Shown: positions 19,599 to 28,377 of the stretch, piece by piece
How positions within the stretch are numbered: the stretch's first letter is position 1
How the letters are laid out: each line of letters begins with the position of its first letter
Assembly: GCF_003931855.1 (NCBI RefSeq)
Contig: NZ_CP034248.1
Coordinates: 1,302,001-1,366,000, forward strand
Direction: 5' to 3'
DNA: 64,000 nucleotides
DNA from: Paenibacillus lentus
GTDB lineage: Bacteria > Bacillota > Bacilli > Paenibacillales > Paenibacillaceae
The notes under the pieces: generated by a model
Databases searched by the model: none
What the model was told of the DNA's origin: nothing
Seen by the model: only the letters and a program-made list of their open reading frames with translations
Program-made: the position numbers and the translations under genes

Positions 19599-20285
19599 TC
19601 ATCCATAGAATAGCACTGTGATAAGCATAGGAGCTACGCCGAGTGTAAATAGAGCGGCGAGGATCATGGAAATACTGGATATCGTTCCGGTTAGGGAGCT
19701 GAATTCAAACGCTTTTGAAGTTCCTGTGCCATGAGCGCCTGTACCGAGCAGTACCCCGCGGGCAACCTCATTCTCAATTCGAAACCATTTGAGTACATAC
19801 GGACCGATCACACTGCCGAGCAAGCCTGTGATGACAGCAAAGATCGCTGTAATATTGGGAACCCCGCCGATAGCCTGCGAGACGCTCATCGCAATTGGTG
19901 CTGTGATGGAACGGGGGATCAAACTGCTGACGAGCTGATGATCCAGACGCAACCATTCACCTAGCATAGCCGATGAAAACATGGCAACGGTCGATCCAGA
20001 CAAGACGCTGATGATGATGACCGCCGCGTGCTTCTTAAGTACGTTGTAGTATTTGTACAAGGGTACAGCAAAAGCAATTGTAGCAGGCTGAAGCATATCA
20101 CTTAGCCATTTTCCGCCAGAATTGTATGCCTCGTAAGGGACGTTCGTCCACATCAGGCCCGTCACTAGCACGAGGGGAGTTATCAATAACGGAGATAGGT
20201 AGACTCGGGGTCTAGCTTGATATAGTTTCTTGGAAACTCCGTAGAGCAGGAGAGTTAGCAAAAGCCAGAACAGACTGTTCATCAT
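19599..20285 (-). CDS. lrgB: LrgB/CidB-family membrane protein
   Basis: 228 residues with about six hydrophobic segments. The family signature SSLIPRSITAPIAMSVSQAIGG is present, as is GVLLGTGAHGTGTSKAFE. With LrgA it forms the antiholin-like pair linked to murein hydrolase control, and in several Firmicutes to pyruvate transport. It overlaps lrgA by 4 bases (ATGA), so the two are co-translated. A LysR regulator is transcribed divergently. Confidence 0.93.
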   Translation of the reverse strand: MMNSLFWLLLTLLLYGVSKKLYQARPRVYLSPLLITPLVLVTGLMWTNVPYEAYNSGGKWLSDMLQPATIAFAVPLYKYYNVLKKHAAVIIISVLSGSTVAMFSSAMLGEWLRLDHQLVSSLIPRSITAPIAMSVSQAIGGVPNITAIFAVITGLLGSVIGPYVLKWFRIENEVARGVLLGTGAHGTGTSKAFEFSSLTGTISSISMILAALFTLGVAPMLITVLFYG

Positions 20286-20662
20286 AAGGCCTTACTCTCC
20301 TTCCGATTCGTAATTTTTGAGGCAATAAGCCCCGAGCTTAGCATGACGATAAATGTACTGGCAATAACGACAACGAGAATGCGCACACCATCGCTCTCTA
20401 GCAGTGGAATATATTTCATGATGCCGACTGCAGAAGGAATAAAGAACAACAGTAGCTCGGCCAGAAGTAAATTGGCTCCCTTCTCGATCCAGGTCAGCTT
20501 GATCACATTCGTTTTGAGCAGTGCAAAAATAACGATAATGCCCAGGATGGAACCCGGGATAGGTAAATGAAGCAATTCTGCAAGCTGATTCATCGTAATG
20601 GAGATGAAGAACAGAAGGATGACCTGCAGTAAGCTCAAAGCAATCGTACGTAATTTAACCAT
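20282..20662 (-). CDS. lrgA: LrgA/CidA-family holin-like membrane protein
   Basis: 126 residues with four membrane spans. The family block HLPIPGSILGIIVIFALLK lies near residues 31-50 and LLLAELLLFFIPSAVGIM follows. It is the first gene of the lrgAB pair, transcribed away from the LysR gene at 20801. GGAGCC just upstream of the start serves as a weak ribosome-binding site. cidA is an alternative name; the two families cannot be separated by eye. Confidence 0.9.
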   Translation of the reverse strand: MVKLRTIALSLLQVILLFFISITMNQLAELLHLPIPGSILGIIVIFALLKTNVIKLTWIEKGANLLLAELLLFFIPSAVGIMKYIPLLESDGVRILVVVIASTFIVMLSSGLIASKITNRKESKAL

Positions 20663-20800
20663 AGTAGCAGGCTCCTTTCATCGTTGTTGATTTGTTAATG
20701 AAAATATTACATCATTTACTTTCATGAGTAAAATGAATATAAATAATGTATACTATTCCTAAAAGTTATGCATTGTAGCAGAGGGAGATGGGCTAGAGCT

Positions 20801-21691
20801 ATGGATATTCGTCAGCTTCAATATTTAATCGAAGTTGCGCGCTTCAACAGCTTTACGAAAGCAGCAGATGCTTTATATATTACGCAACCTGCAATTAGCA
20901 AGGCGGTCAAATCGATGGAGGATGAACTCGGTGTTGTCTTGTTCGATCGGCTTGGTAAAAGAGTAGAATTGACTGATGCAGGTCAAATCATTGTTGGACA
21001 GGCTAAGCAGATCGTAGCTTCCTTCCACAATCTGACCTCGGAGCTGGATGATCTTCGCAATCTGAAGAAAGGTCACATTCGGATCGGTTTGCCACCGATG
21101 GTTGGCGCCAGCTTTTTTCCCAAGGTGATCGGACAATTTCATAAGAAGTATCCGGATATTACGATCCAGCTCTATGAGAACGGGGCCAAGAAGGTAGAAT
21201 TGGAGGTCGCGGCCGGAACGCTGGAAGTAGGCGTGGCCGTACTGCCGACGACTCAGGAGGGATTAAGCATTTTTCCATTTGTGGAAGAAAAGCTGAATTT
21301 GATCGTGCATCCATCCCATCCGCTGGCCAAGCGGAAACAGGTCGAGCTGGCGGAGCTGGCCCAGGATGATTTTGTTTTGTTTCGGGAGGATTTTACGCTC
21401 CATGACCGGATTATAGGCGAGTGTGCACGGTTGGGATTTCAGCCACACGTCATTTATGAAAGCTCGCAGTGGGACTTGATTAGCGAGATGGTCGCCGTAG
21501 GACTGGGAATTACGCTCCTTCCAGAAACGATTTGCCGGGAGATTGATAATAAGCGGGTCAGAATAATCCCTCTGGTGAAGCCAATCATCCCGTGGAAGCT
21601 GGGTATTATCTGGCGGGATGACCGTTATATGTCGTTCGCTACTCGGGAGTGGATCGCATTTGCCAAGTCGGAGCTTGCCAAGACGTTATAA
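20801..21691 (+). CDS. LysR-family regulator, CidR-like
   Basis: 296 residues with an N-terminal winged HTH (MDIRQLQYLIEVARFNSFTKAADALYITQPAISK) and an effector domain. I start at MDIRQL (20801), where LysR proteins begin; the reading from 20768 adds 11 unconserved residues, and GAGGGAG lies at about 20781-20787. Its position divergent to lrgAB is that of CidR/YwbI-type regulators, which respond to acetate/pyruvate. The shared 138-base gap should contain its operator. Just past its stop begins a purine-rich repeat tract. Confidence 0.88.
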   Translation: MDIRQLQYLIEVARFNSFTKAADALYITQPAISKAVKSMEDELGVVLFDRLGKRVELTDAGQIIVGQAKQIVASFHNLTSELDDLRNLKKGHIRIGLPPMVGASFFPKVIGQFHKKYPDITIQLYENGAKKVELEVAAGTLEVGVAVLPTTQEGLSIFPFVEEKLNLIVHPSHPLAKRKQVELAELAQDDFVLFREDFTLHDRIIGECARLGFQPHVIYESSQWDLISEMVAVGLGITLLPETICREIDNKRVRIIPLVKPIIPWKLGIIWRDDRYMSFATREWIAFAKSELAKTL

Positions 21692-22144
21692 GAGCATGAG
21701 CGAGAGTTTGGGAGCAAGAGTGAAAGCGTGAGCGTGAGAGTAGTGGGGGTATGAGGGCATGAGGGCGAGAAAGTATGAGAGTATAAGAGCATGAGGGCAT
21801 GAGCATGAGGCGAGAAAGTATGAGAGTATAAGAGCATGAGGGCATGAGCATGAGGGCGAGAAAGTATGAGAGTATAAGAGCATGATCGTATGAAAGTATG
21901 GGAGCACAGGAGCAAAAGTGAGAGTATGGGGGTAAAAGAGCATGAGGGCATGAGCATGAGGGCGAGAAAGTATGAGAGTATGGGGGCATGAGGGCATGAG
22001 CATGAGGCGAGAAAGTATGAGAGTATAAGAGCATGATCGTATGAAAGTATGGGAGCACAGGAGCAAAAGTGAGAGTGAGAGCGTGAGAGTATGGGGGTAA
22101 AAAAGTATAAGAGTATAAAAGCATAAGAGCAGCATAAGATTGAG
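21692..22144 (+). repeat. Purine-rich imperfect repeat tract
   Basis: About 450 bases of G/A-rich sequence on the plus strand, built from short blocks such as GAGCATGAG, AAAGTATGAGAGTATAAG and GAGGGCATGAG. A 70-base segment occurs twice without mismatch (21856-21925 and 22007-22076). Plus-strand frames are full of stops. Minus-strand frames stay open only because of the composition and read as Ser/Leu/His/Pro monotony. It separates the LysR gene from an IS256-family element whose target duplication begins at its right edge. Confidence 0.85.
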
Positions 22145-22152
22145 ATGCGGCA
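22145..22152 (+). repeat. Left 8-bp target site duplication of the IS element
   Basis: ATGCGGCA, directly before the left inverted repeat and identical to 23511-23518. Confidence 0.9.
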
Positions 22153-23510
22153 GAGTCTGTAAAATAGTTTGTGTAAACTCCAAAACCTATTAAAATGGAA
22201 CTAATAGAAAGGTTGGGAGAATACATGGGACTTTGGACGAAACAACAGTTGCGCGACTTCATTAAAGAGAATAATCTGGTAACGGCACAGGATGCTCAAA
22301 ACGCATTAAAGAACCTGTTTGCAGAAACAATCCAGGAGATGCTCGAAGCGGAGATGGAAACACATCTGGGCTATGCCAAGCACGACATCACGGCGAAAGC
22401 GACGTCAAACAGCCGTAATGGCAAAAGCAAGAAAACTGTCGTCAGTGAGTATGGTGAGCAAGAAATAATCGTACCCCGTGATCGCTTGGGCGAGTTTGAA
22501 CCGCTTGTGGTGAAGAAGCATCAGTCCAATGTCACAGGCATTGAGGAACAGATCATTGCGCTTTACGCGAAGGGCGTCAGCACGCGTGAAATTCAAGATC
22601 ATCTACTGCAGTTGTATGGCATCGAAGTCTCCCCGACACTGATCTCGAACGTGACGAACAAGGTTATCCCTATGGTTAAGGAATGGCAAAATCGGCCGCT
22701 ACAGAGCGTATATGCCGTTGTTTTTCTCGACGCCATTCATTTCAAAGTGAAGCAAGACGGAGCTATTGTCAACAAGGCGGCTTACATGGTCATCGGCATC
22801 GATCTGGACGGGAATAAAGACGTCCTAGGCATGTGGATTGGCGAAAACGAGTCGGCCAAGTTCTGGCTCAATGTCTTGAACGAGTTAAAAAACCGCGGCG
22901 TACAAGACATTCTCATTACGTGTGTCGATAATCTAACCGGTTTCTCGCAAGCGATAAGCGCTTGTTATCCCGCTACAGAGATTCAGAAGTGCATCATCCA
23001 TCAAATCCGTAATTCAACGCGCTACGTGTCCTACAAGGACTTGAAGAAGGTGACTGCCGATCTGAAGCCGATCTACAAAGCAGCAACCGAAGAAGCGGCG
23101 CTTGTGGAGCTAGATCGCTTTGAGGAGGAGTGGGGCAAAAAGTATCCTCTGATCGTCCGTTCTTGGCGCAACAACTGGAGCGAGCTCGCTACATTCTTCA
23201 AGTACCCGCCGGAAATTCGCAAGTTGATCTACACCACGAACATGATCGAGAGTTATCACCGTCAACTGCGCAAAGTGACGAAAGGCAAAAGCATCTTTCC
23301 GAGCGACGAGGCTCTCCTTAAAATGCTGTATTTATCCACAATGGACGTTGTACGGAAATGGACGGGCCGTGTTCAGAACTGGGGACAAATGCTGCTACAG
23401 TTTTCGGTTTTCTTCCCTGATCGCGTGGGTCAGCACTTGAGGTAGGGGGGCGGAGTCCCCCTCTAAGCATCACCATCTACATTCGTTTACACAAAATTCT
23501 TGACAGACCC
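22153..23510 (+). mobile_element. IS256-family insertion sequence, complete (about 1358 bp)
   Basis: The left end (22153-22178) and right end (23485-23510) are 26-base imperfect inverted repeats: GAGTCTGT...TTTGTGTAAAC against the complement of GTTTACACAAA...ACAGACCC, with 5 mismatches. Exact 8-base direct repeats ATGCGGCA flank them, as IS256-family transposition produces. One intact transposase gene fills the element. The uncorrupted ends and target duplication indicate a recent, probably functional insertion. Confidence 0.93.
22225..23445 (+). CDS. IS256-family (Mutator-type) DDE transposase
   Basis: 406 residues, full length for the family. The catalytic triad is visible as Asp in VVFLDAIHFKV, Asp in ITCVDNLTGFSQAI and Glu in YTTNMIESYHRQLRKVTKGK. 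The N-terminal part (about 1-110) is helical and binds the inverted repeats. GAAAGGTTGGGAGA at about 22207-22220 supports the ATG at 22225; an in-frame ATG at 22195 would add 10 residues. It catalyses copy-out/paste-in transposition of its own element. No frameshift or stop is seen. Confidence 0.95.
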   Translation: MGLWTKQQLRDFIKENNLVTAQDAQNALKNLFAETIQEMLEAEMETHLGYAKHDITAKATSNSRNGKSKKTVVSEYGEQEIIVPRDRLGEFEPLVVKKHQSNVTGIEEQIIALYAKGVSTREIQDHLLQLYGIEVSPTLISNVTNKVIPMVKEWQNRPLQSVYAVVFLDAIHFKVKQDGAIVNKAAYMVIGIDLDGNKDVLGMWIGENESAKFWLNVLNELKNRGVQDILITCVDNLTGFSQAISACYPATEIQKCIIHQIRNSTRYVSYKDLKKVTADLKPIYKAATEEAALVELDRFEEEWGKKYPLIVRSWRNNWSELATFFKYPPEIRKLIYTTNMIESYHRQLRKVTKGKSIFPSDEALLKMLYLSTMDVVRKWTGRVQNWGQMLLQFSVFFPDRVGQHLR

Positions 23511-23518
23511 ATGCGGCA
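23511..23518 (+). repeat. Right 8-bp target site duplication of the IS element
   Basis: ATGCGGCA, directly after the right inverted repeat and identical to 22145-22152. Confidence 0.9.
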
Positions 23519-23590
23519 TTAAGCTGTCGTAAACTGAGATACCACACTAAACTACTGTCTAGGATGCGCATATTGAGCCGTCGTATACTA

Positions 23591-23720
23591 AATGGATTTC
23601 TTGTATCTAGTTATGCTCAGAACAAAAGTTCCGGGGAATTAGATGGATTTCATGTACCTAAAATCGAGGTATTCTACTCATAACAGGCAATTCCCTTATT
23701 TTAACAACATGAAATCCATT
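23591..23720 (-). repeat. Dispersed structured intergenic repeat, copy A
   Basis: Read on the minus strand, arms GGATTTCATG and CATGAAATCC enclose 53 bases (hairpin 23645-23717, 73 bases in all), followed downstream by ATACAAGAAATCC (23594-23606). Copy B at 32629-32757 has the same three blocks with the same 73-base hairpin length and nearly the same spacing. It lies between the IS element and the next gene. The function is unknown. Confidence 0.7.
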
Positions 23721-23810
23721 TAAATTTAAATTCCTTTTCTAGCCGCAGAAGCTAACTACTATAAATCCATTTAAATTAAGATAAACTATTAAAATGGCTG
23801 TGGGGCAAGT

Positions 23811-23907
23811 AAAGCCACAATGGTATGCTCAATAGTAAAGCCTCAATAGTAAAGCCTCAATAGTAAAGCCTCAATAGTAAAGCTCAATGTTAAAGCCACA
23901 ATGGTAT
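23811..23907 (+). repeat. Short tandem repeat with flanking direct repeat
   Basis: About four copies of the 14-mer CTCAATAGTAAAGC, plus a degenerate copy, lie between two identical 16-mers AAAGCCACAATGGTAT (23811-23826 and 23892-23907). There are no spacers of CRISPR type. It sits just upstream of the dehydrogenase gene at 23968 and may include part of its promoter (GGTATAAT at about 23902-23909). Confidence 0.8.
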
Positions 23908-23967
23908 AATAAGGGCATTCAACGATATAAAACAACTATTGCGGTTTGCGATGAAGGAGGAATAGGG

Positions 23968-25020
23968 ATGGCTATTCAGGTAGGACTTATTGGATTCGGA
24001 TTATCAGGCTCCGTATTTCATGCTCCGCTGATTGATTGGACGGAAGGCTTGAAGCTCGCCGCCGTCGTATCTTCTCAGCCGGGCAAAGTGAATGAGAGTT
24101 ACCCCGATGCGAGAGTATATCCTGACGTGGAGGCGCTCCTTAACGATCAGGACATTCAGGTTGTGGTCGTATCTAGTCCGAATTTGACGCATTACGACTA
24201 TGCGACCCAGGCACTGGAGGCAGGCAAGCATGTTGTCGTGGAGAAGCCCTTCACAAACAGCTCGGAAGAAGCGGAGCGCTTGATTGCGCTTGCCCGGGAG
24301 AAGAAGCTGCTGCTAACGGTATATCATAATCGTCGCTGGGATAATGACTTTCTCACCATCAGCCGCCTGCTGGACACGCGTGCACTAGGCAATATCTCTT
24401 ATTATGAAGCTCATTTTGACCGCTATCGCCCAGAGGTGACTGGTCGCTGGCGCGAGCAGGATTTACCTGGCTCAGGGATTCTCTACGATCTAGGCTCCCA
24501 TCTGATCGACCAGGCGTTAACACTGTTTGGGAAGCCGAATACAGTGTGGGCAGATTTGCGCAAAGAACGCCGCGGCGGTAAGGTTAATGATTATTTCCAT
24601 CTTGTTCTTGGCTATTCAGACCTTCGAGTCGTCCTACACGCCGGATCATTAGTCCGTGAGCCAGGCCCTCGCTTTATACTCCATGGTGATCGAGGGAGTT
24701 TCATTAAGCATGGGTTTGATCCGCAGGAGGCACAGCTTCGCAAGGGACTTGGTCCAGGTGATACCGATTGGGGTCGGGATGCCGCTGTCAATTACGGCAG
24801 GTTAACGACGGATATCGGTGGCCTCGCTGTGACCGGAACGGTGGATACACTGAACGGGAGCTATGAAATGTTCTACCGGAAGCTAGCCGACGCCATTCGC
24901 TATGGAGGGCCTTCGCCTGTGCTAGCCGAAGATGCTCGCGATGTCATTCGCATCATCGAGTTAGCCATGGAGAGCCATTCCAAGGGACGGGTACTTACCC
25001 TGGAGCATCGCAATAGATAA
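23968..25020 (+). CDS. Gfo/Idh/MocA-family oxidoreductase (YvaA/IolW-like)
   Basis: 350 residues. The Rossmann motif VGLIGFGLSGSVFHAPLI, the EKPFTNSSEEAERLI motif with catalytic-type Lys, and the C-terminal half with YHNRRWDNDF and GSGILYDLGSHLIDQAL match NADP-dependent scyllo-inositol dehydrogenase-like proteins. AAGGAGG at 23954-23960 fixes the ATG at 23968; a longer reading from 23887 runs back into the tandem repeat. The substrate is probably an inositol or sugar derivative. It is followed by its own terminator. It is not closely similar to the dehydrogenase at 17891 beyond the family motifs. Confidence 0.9.
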   Translation: MAIQVGLIGFGLSGSVFHAPLIDWTEGLKLAAVVSSQPGKVNESYPDARVYPDVEALLNDQDIQVVVVSSPNLTHYDYATQALEAGKHVVVEKPFTNSSEEAERLIALAREKKLLLTVYHNRRWDNDFLTISRLLDTRALGNISYYEAHFDRYRPEVTGRWREQDLPGSGILYDLGSHLIDQALTLFGKPNTVWADLRKERRGGKVNDYFHLVLGYSDLRVVLHAGSLVREPGPRFILHGDRGSFIKHGFDPQEAQLRKGLGPGDTDWGRDAAVNYGRLTTDIGGLAVTGTVDTLNGSYEMFYRKLADAIRYGGPSPVLAEDARDVIRIIELAMESHSKGRVLTLEHRNR

Positions 25021-25037
25021 ATCAATCAAATATAGCA

Positions 25038-25085
25038 GGCTACCCGCGCGTTTTTTATAGAGACGCTACCGGGTAGTCTTTTTTT
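25038..25085 (+). terminator. Intrinsic terminator
   Basis: GGCTACCCG (25038-25046) pairs with CGGGTAGTC (25070-25078, one G-U), followed by a run of T. Confidence 0.75.
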
Positions 25086-25166
25086 GTTATTAGGGATGCA
25101 TATTTCTTAGGGCAGAGGCAGAAAATACAATAACCTACTACGATGAGTAAAAGGAGAGAATGAAGG

Positions 25167-25964
25167 ATGAGAATGGCGTTGTTGACGGCGATGGCGGTCT
25201 GCTGTCTCCTAGGTCTCTTGCCGATCGGGTCAGTCGCCGTAGCTTCGGCCGCAGCAGATGGACCGTATCATTTCGGTTTCAAGCGAAGCGTTAACGGGCA
25301 GCTTCCCTCGATTGACGAGGAGGGGTTTAAGCCGATTGTTGATAAGCATGGCGCAATCTTTCTGGGTGATACTTCACGAAAGGAATTGTTCCTGACGTTT
25401 GATAACGGGTATGAGAACGGCTATACGGCCCCGATCCTGGACACACTCAAAGCAAAGAAGGTGCCGGCGGCTTTTTTTGTGACAGGCCATTTTGTAAAGG
25501 ATCAGCCAGCACTCGTGAAGCGTATGGTGTCAGAAGGACATATCGTCGGCAATCATTCATGGAGTCATCCGGACATGACGACGATATCTGATGCGCAGAT
25601 TAAAGAAGAATTGGAGCGAGTGAACAAGGAAATCGTAACTTTGACCGGACAGAGCGATATGGGTTACCTTCGTCCGCCTCGGGGGATTTTCAATGATCGT
25701 ACGCTGCGCGTCACGAGGGAGCTTGGTTATACGAACGTGTTCTGGTCGGCAGCTTACAAGGATTGGGACACCAAGGATCAGAAGGGGAGCGATTATGCGT
25801 TCAAAAAAGTGGTTGCGCAATTGCATCCGGGAGCTGTTATTTTGCTGCATTCGGTGTCCAAAGATAATATGGAGGCCCTTGGTGCCATTATCGATGAGGC
25901 GCGCCGTCAAGGTTACGAATTTAGAGCTCTTCCTGAAATCGGTGGAGTGAAGCTGCCGTTTTGA
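25167..25964 (+). CDS. pdaA: Delta-lactam-biosynthetic de-N-acetylase (PdaA-type)
   Basis: 265 residues. The N-terminal signal sequence (to about residue 28, VASAAADG) is followed by a short conserved lead (YHFGFKRSVNGQLPSIDEEGF) and a NodB polysaccharide deacetylase domain. NodB motif 1 is TFDNGYENGYT, motif 2 HSWSHPDM with the zinc-type His residues, motif 3 YLRPPRG, and a late LLHSVSKDN follows. PdaA removes acetyl from muramic acid in cortex peptidoglycan so that muramic delta-lactam forms and spores can germinate. AAAGGAGAG at about 25150-25158 supports the start. It is monocistronic. Confidence 0.92.
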   Translation: MRMALLTAMAVCCLLGLLPIGSVAVASAAADGPYHFGFKRSVNGQLPSIDEEGFKPIVDKHGAIFLGDTSRKELFLTFDNGYENGYTAPILDTLKAKKVPAAFFVTGHFVKDQPALVKRMVSEGHIVGNHSWSHPDMTTISDAQIKEELERVNKEIVTLTGQSDMGYLRPPRGIFNDRTLRVTRELGYTNVFWSAAYKDWDTKDQKGSDYAFKKVVAQLHPGAVILLHSVSKDNMEALGAIIDEARRQGYEFRALPEIGGVKLPF

Positions 25965-25994
25965 ATATCGTTTTATAAAATATAGTTAAAGGAG

Positions 25995-26019
25995 CCTCGC
26001 CGTCGGCGGGGTTTTTTGT
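25995..26019 (+). terminator. Intrinsic terminator of pdaA
   Basis: CCTCGCC-GTC-GGCGGGG followed by TTTTTT. Confidence 0.85.
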
Positions 26020-26100
26020 GTTTTTCTCCTTATACATCATGAAGATTGCCTAGATTTAGACAAATTTGACTTTGAATAGTGGGCGGAAATATAATTAGGT

Positions 26101-26117
26101 ATGCTAATTAATAGCAT
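26101..26117. promoter_or_regulatory. Palindrome upstream of marR, candidate autoregulatory operator
   Basis: ATGCTA-ATTAA-TAGCAT is a perfect inverted repeat about 45 bases before the marR start, in an A/T-rich promoter region. Size and placement fit a MarR-dimer operator. Confidence 0.55.
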
Positions 26118-26161
26118 TACAAATTATTAAATAATTTAAGTATTTTTGAGGGGATGATCAT

Positions 26162-26653
26162 GTGATTATGGGCGACGATCCGGTAGCCCAACGACTCCTA
26201 GAAGCGGTTCACCGCTTCCGCCGTGCAGGTTTGCACAAGATGGCGATAGATGGATGGAATAATAGTGAAATCAAAATGCTGATGTGCATTCAGTGGGGGT
26301 GTGTCCAAGACGAGAGGGGTTCGTCTGTCTCTTCGCTCAGCTCGATGATGGAGGTTACCTCGCCAACCATTACCCAGCTGATCAAGAGCCTGGAGCGAGG
26401 GGGGCTGGTCACCAGGTATAACGATCAGGAGGATCGGCGCGTTGTGCGGGTGAAGCTGACGGAGAAGGGGGAGGCCGTGACGAGGTTAGCTAAAGAAGAC
26501 TTAGCCCGAAGATTCAAGAATTTATATGAGCATTTAGGAGCGGAGAAGTCAGAGCAGTTGGCTTCGCTGCTCGAACAGGTCTATGACTATTTAGATGCCA
26601 GCATGAGCGAGAAGCATGAGATTAACGGAGAAAGTGGTGATGATGGAAGATGA
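26162..26653 (+). CDS. MarR-family transcriptional regulator
   Basis: 163 residues. The winged-helix core includes SSLSSMMEVTSPTITQLIKSLERGG, and the wing has DQEDRRVVRVKLTEKG, the MarR signature. It is a probable dimeric repressor of its own operon. The start is GTG at 26162 with GAGGGG upstream; an ATG two codons later is equally possible. The stop overlaps the first exporter gene by 4 bases, so regulator and exporter are co-translated. The inducing ligand is presumably a substrate of the exporter. Confidence 0.9.
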   Translation: MIMGDDPVAQRLLEAVHRFRRAGLHKMAIDGWNNSEIKMLMCIQWGCVQDERGSSVSSLSSMMEVTSPTITQLIKSLERGGLVTRYNDQEDRRVVRVKLTEKGEAVTRLAKEDLARRFKNLYEHLGAEKSEQLASLLEQVYDYLDASMSEKHEINGESGDDGR

Positions 26654-28377
26654 TCAAGCTTTTTCGATTTTTGAAGCCGTTCCGGCTGCCTATATTCGCT
26701 GTACTCGTGCTCGTTTTTTTTCAATCGCTGTCCGAACTGTATTTGCCGACGCTTATGGCGGATATCGTGGATATTGGGGTAGTCAACGGAGATATACCTT
26801 ATATATGGAAAATCGGCTCCTTGATGCTGCTAGTGGCTCTAGGGGGAATGCTCTGTTCCATTGCAGCCAGCTATTTCTCTTCCAGGGCTGCAGCGGGGTT
26901 CGGGAAGCTGTTGCGTGGCAAGGTGTTTAGCCATGTGGAGAATTTCTCCCTTGAGGAGTTCGACAAGGTTGGAACGGCCTCGCTGATCACACGAACTACG
27001 AACGATATTACACAGATTCAGCAGGTGCTTATTATGATCCTGCGGATGATGGTGATGGCTCCGATGCTCTGTATCGGCGGTATCATTATGGCCGTCTCGA
27101 AGGATGCGACATTGTCGCTTATTTTTGTTGTGGTTCTGCCGGTGCTGGCACTGGCTATTTTTCTAATTGCGAGAAAAGGGATTCCGTTGTTTAAAGTGAT
27201 CCAGAAGAAGATCGACAAGTTAAATCTTGTTATGCGGGAGAACTTGACCGGGATTCGGGTTATCCGGGCCTTCAACCGCGTTCAGCATGAGAAAATGCGA
27301 TTCGATCAGGCGAATTTTGATTTGACAGATACCTCGATCAAAGTAAATAAAATTATGGCATTCATGATGCCGATCATGATGCTGGTGATGAACTTATCGT
27401 CGGTAGCGATCATTTGGTTCGGTGGATTCCGCATTGAATCTGGGACGATGCAGGTTGGTGACTTGATGGCTTTCCTGCAGTATGCGATGCAAATTATGTT
27501 CTCGCTGCTCATGGTTTCGATGATGTTCGTGATGATTCCGCGGGCGTCGGCTTCGGCTGTCCGGATCAATGAGGTGCTGGACATGGTTCCAGTGATTAAC
27601 GATGCGAAAACGGCAGCTCCCGTAACTGGACAAACAGGCCATGTTGAGTTCCAGCAGGTGTCGTTCAGTTATCCTGGGGCTGAGAAGCCAGCGATTCAGG
27701 ATATCAGCTTCACCGCTCGTCCGGGCGAGGTAACGGCAATTATCGGCGGCACAGGCTCCGGCAAATCAACACTGATTAATCTCATCCCGAGATTCTATGA
27801 CGTGGATAGCGGGCGAGTACTGGTGAATGGTGTCGATGTCAGGGACATGTCCCAGCAGGAGCTGCGCTCAAAGATTGGTTTCGTACCACAGAAAGCCGTT
27901 CTCTTCACGGGGACGATCAGCGATAATATTCGCTACGGTAAAGAGGAGGCCAGCGACGAGGAAGTGCGGCGTGCGGCGGAAATCGCCCAGGCAGCCGACT
28001 TCATTTCGAAGATGGAGGAGGGCTATGACAGCCTGATTGCGCAGGGGGGTTCCAATGTCTCCGGCGGGCAGAAGCAGCGTCTCTCGATCGCCCGGGCGTT
28101 GGTGCGGCAGGCTGAAATCTATATTTTCGATGACAGCTTCTCCGCATTGGATTTCAAGACGGACTCCAAGCTGCGCGCCACACTGAAGCAGGAGACGAAG
28201 GAGTCCACGGTTATTATCGTTGCCCAGCGGGTGAGCACCGTACTAGATGCTGATCAGATCATTGTGATGGATGAGAGCAGAATTGCGGGCATCGGGAAGC
28301 ATCAGGATTTGATGGAGACGTGCGAGGTATATAAGGAAATCGTCTTGTCCCAGCTTTCAGAGGAGGAGATCGCATGA
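26650..28377 (+). CDS. Heterodimeric ABC exporter subunit with degenerate ATP site (BmrC-like)
   Basis: 575 residues: six-helix exporter domain (about 1-310) plus ATPase. Walker A is GGTGSGKST and the signature VSGGQKQRLSIARAL, both intact. Walker B ends in IFDDSFSALD, so the catalytic Glu is replaced by Asp, and the H-loop reads VAQRVST with Gln for His. These changes mark the inactive site of heterodimeric multidrug exporters such as BmrCD. Pairing with the following gene and the MarR upstream implies efflux of a drug-like compound. It is coupled at both ends by 4-base overlaps. Confidence 0.92.
   Translation: MIKLFRFLKPFRLPIFAVLVLVFFQSLSELYLPTLMADIVDIGVVNGDIPYIWKIGSLMLLVALGGMLCSIAASYFSSRAAAGFGKLLRGKVFSHVENFSLEEFDKVGTASLITRTTNDITQIQQVLIMILRMMVMAPMLCIGGIIMAVSKDATLSLIFVVVLPVLALAIFLIARKGIPLFKVIQKKIDKLNLVMRENLTGIRVIRAFNRVQHEKMRFDQANFDLTDTSIKVNKIMAFMMPIMMLVMNLSSVAIIWFGGFRIESGTMQVGDLMAFLQYAMQIMFSLLMVSMMFVMIPRASASAVRINEVLDMVPVINDAKTAAPVTGQTGHVEFQQVSFSYPGAEKPAIQDISFTARPGEVTAIIGGTGSGKSTLINLIPRFYDVDSGRVLVNGVDVRDMSQQELRSKIGFVPQKAVLFTGTISDNIRYGKEEASDEEVRRAAEIAQAADFISKMEEGYDSLIAQGGSNVSGGQKQRLSIARALVRQAEIYIFDDSFSALDFKTDSKLRATLKQETKESTVIIVAQRVSTVLDADQIIVMDESRIAGIGKHQDLMETCEVYKEIVLSQLSEEEIA

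Noticed and set aside
21639-22262. Long minus-strand ORFs (up to 207 codons) over the purine-rich tract
   Set aside because: They consist of monotonous Ser/Leu/His/Pro repeats dictated by the DNA repeat, run across the IS left end, lack ribosome-binding sites and match no protein type.
23828-23896. CRISPR-like look of the 14-base repeats
   Set aside because: The units are directly adjacent with no unique spacers, and no cas gene is present.
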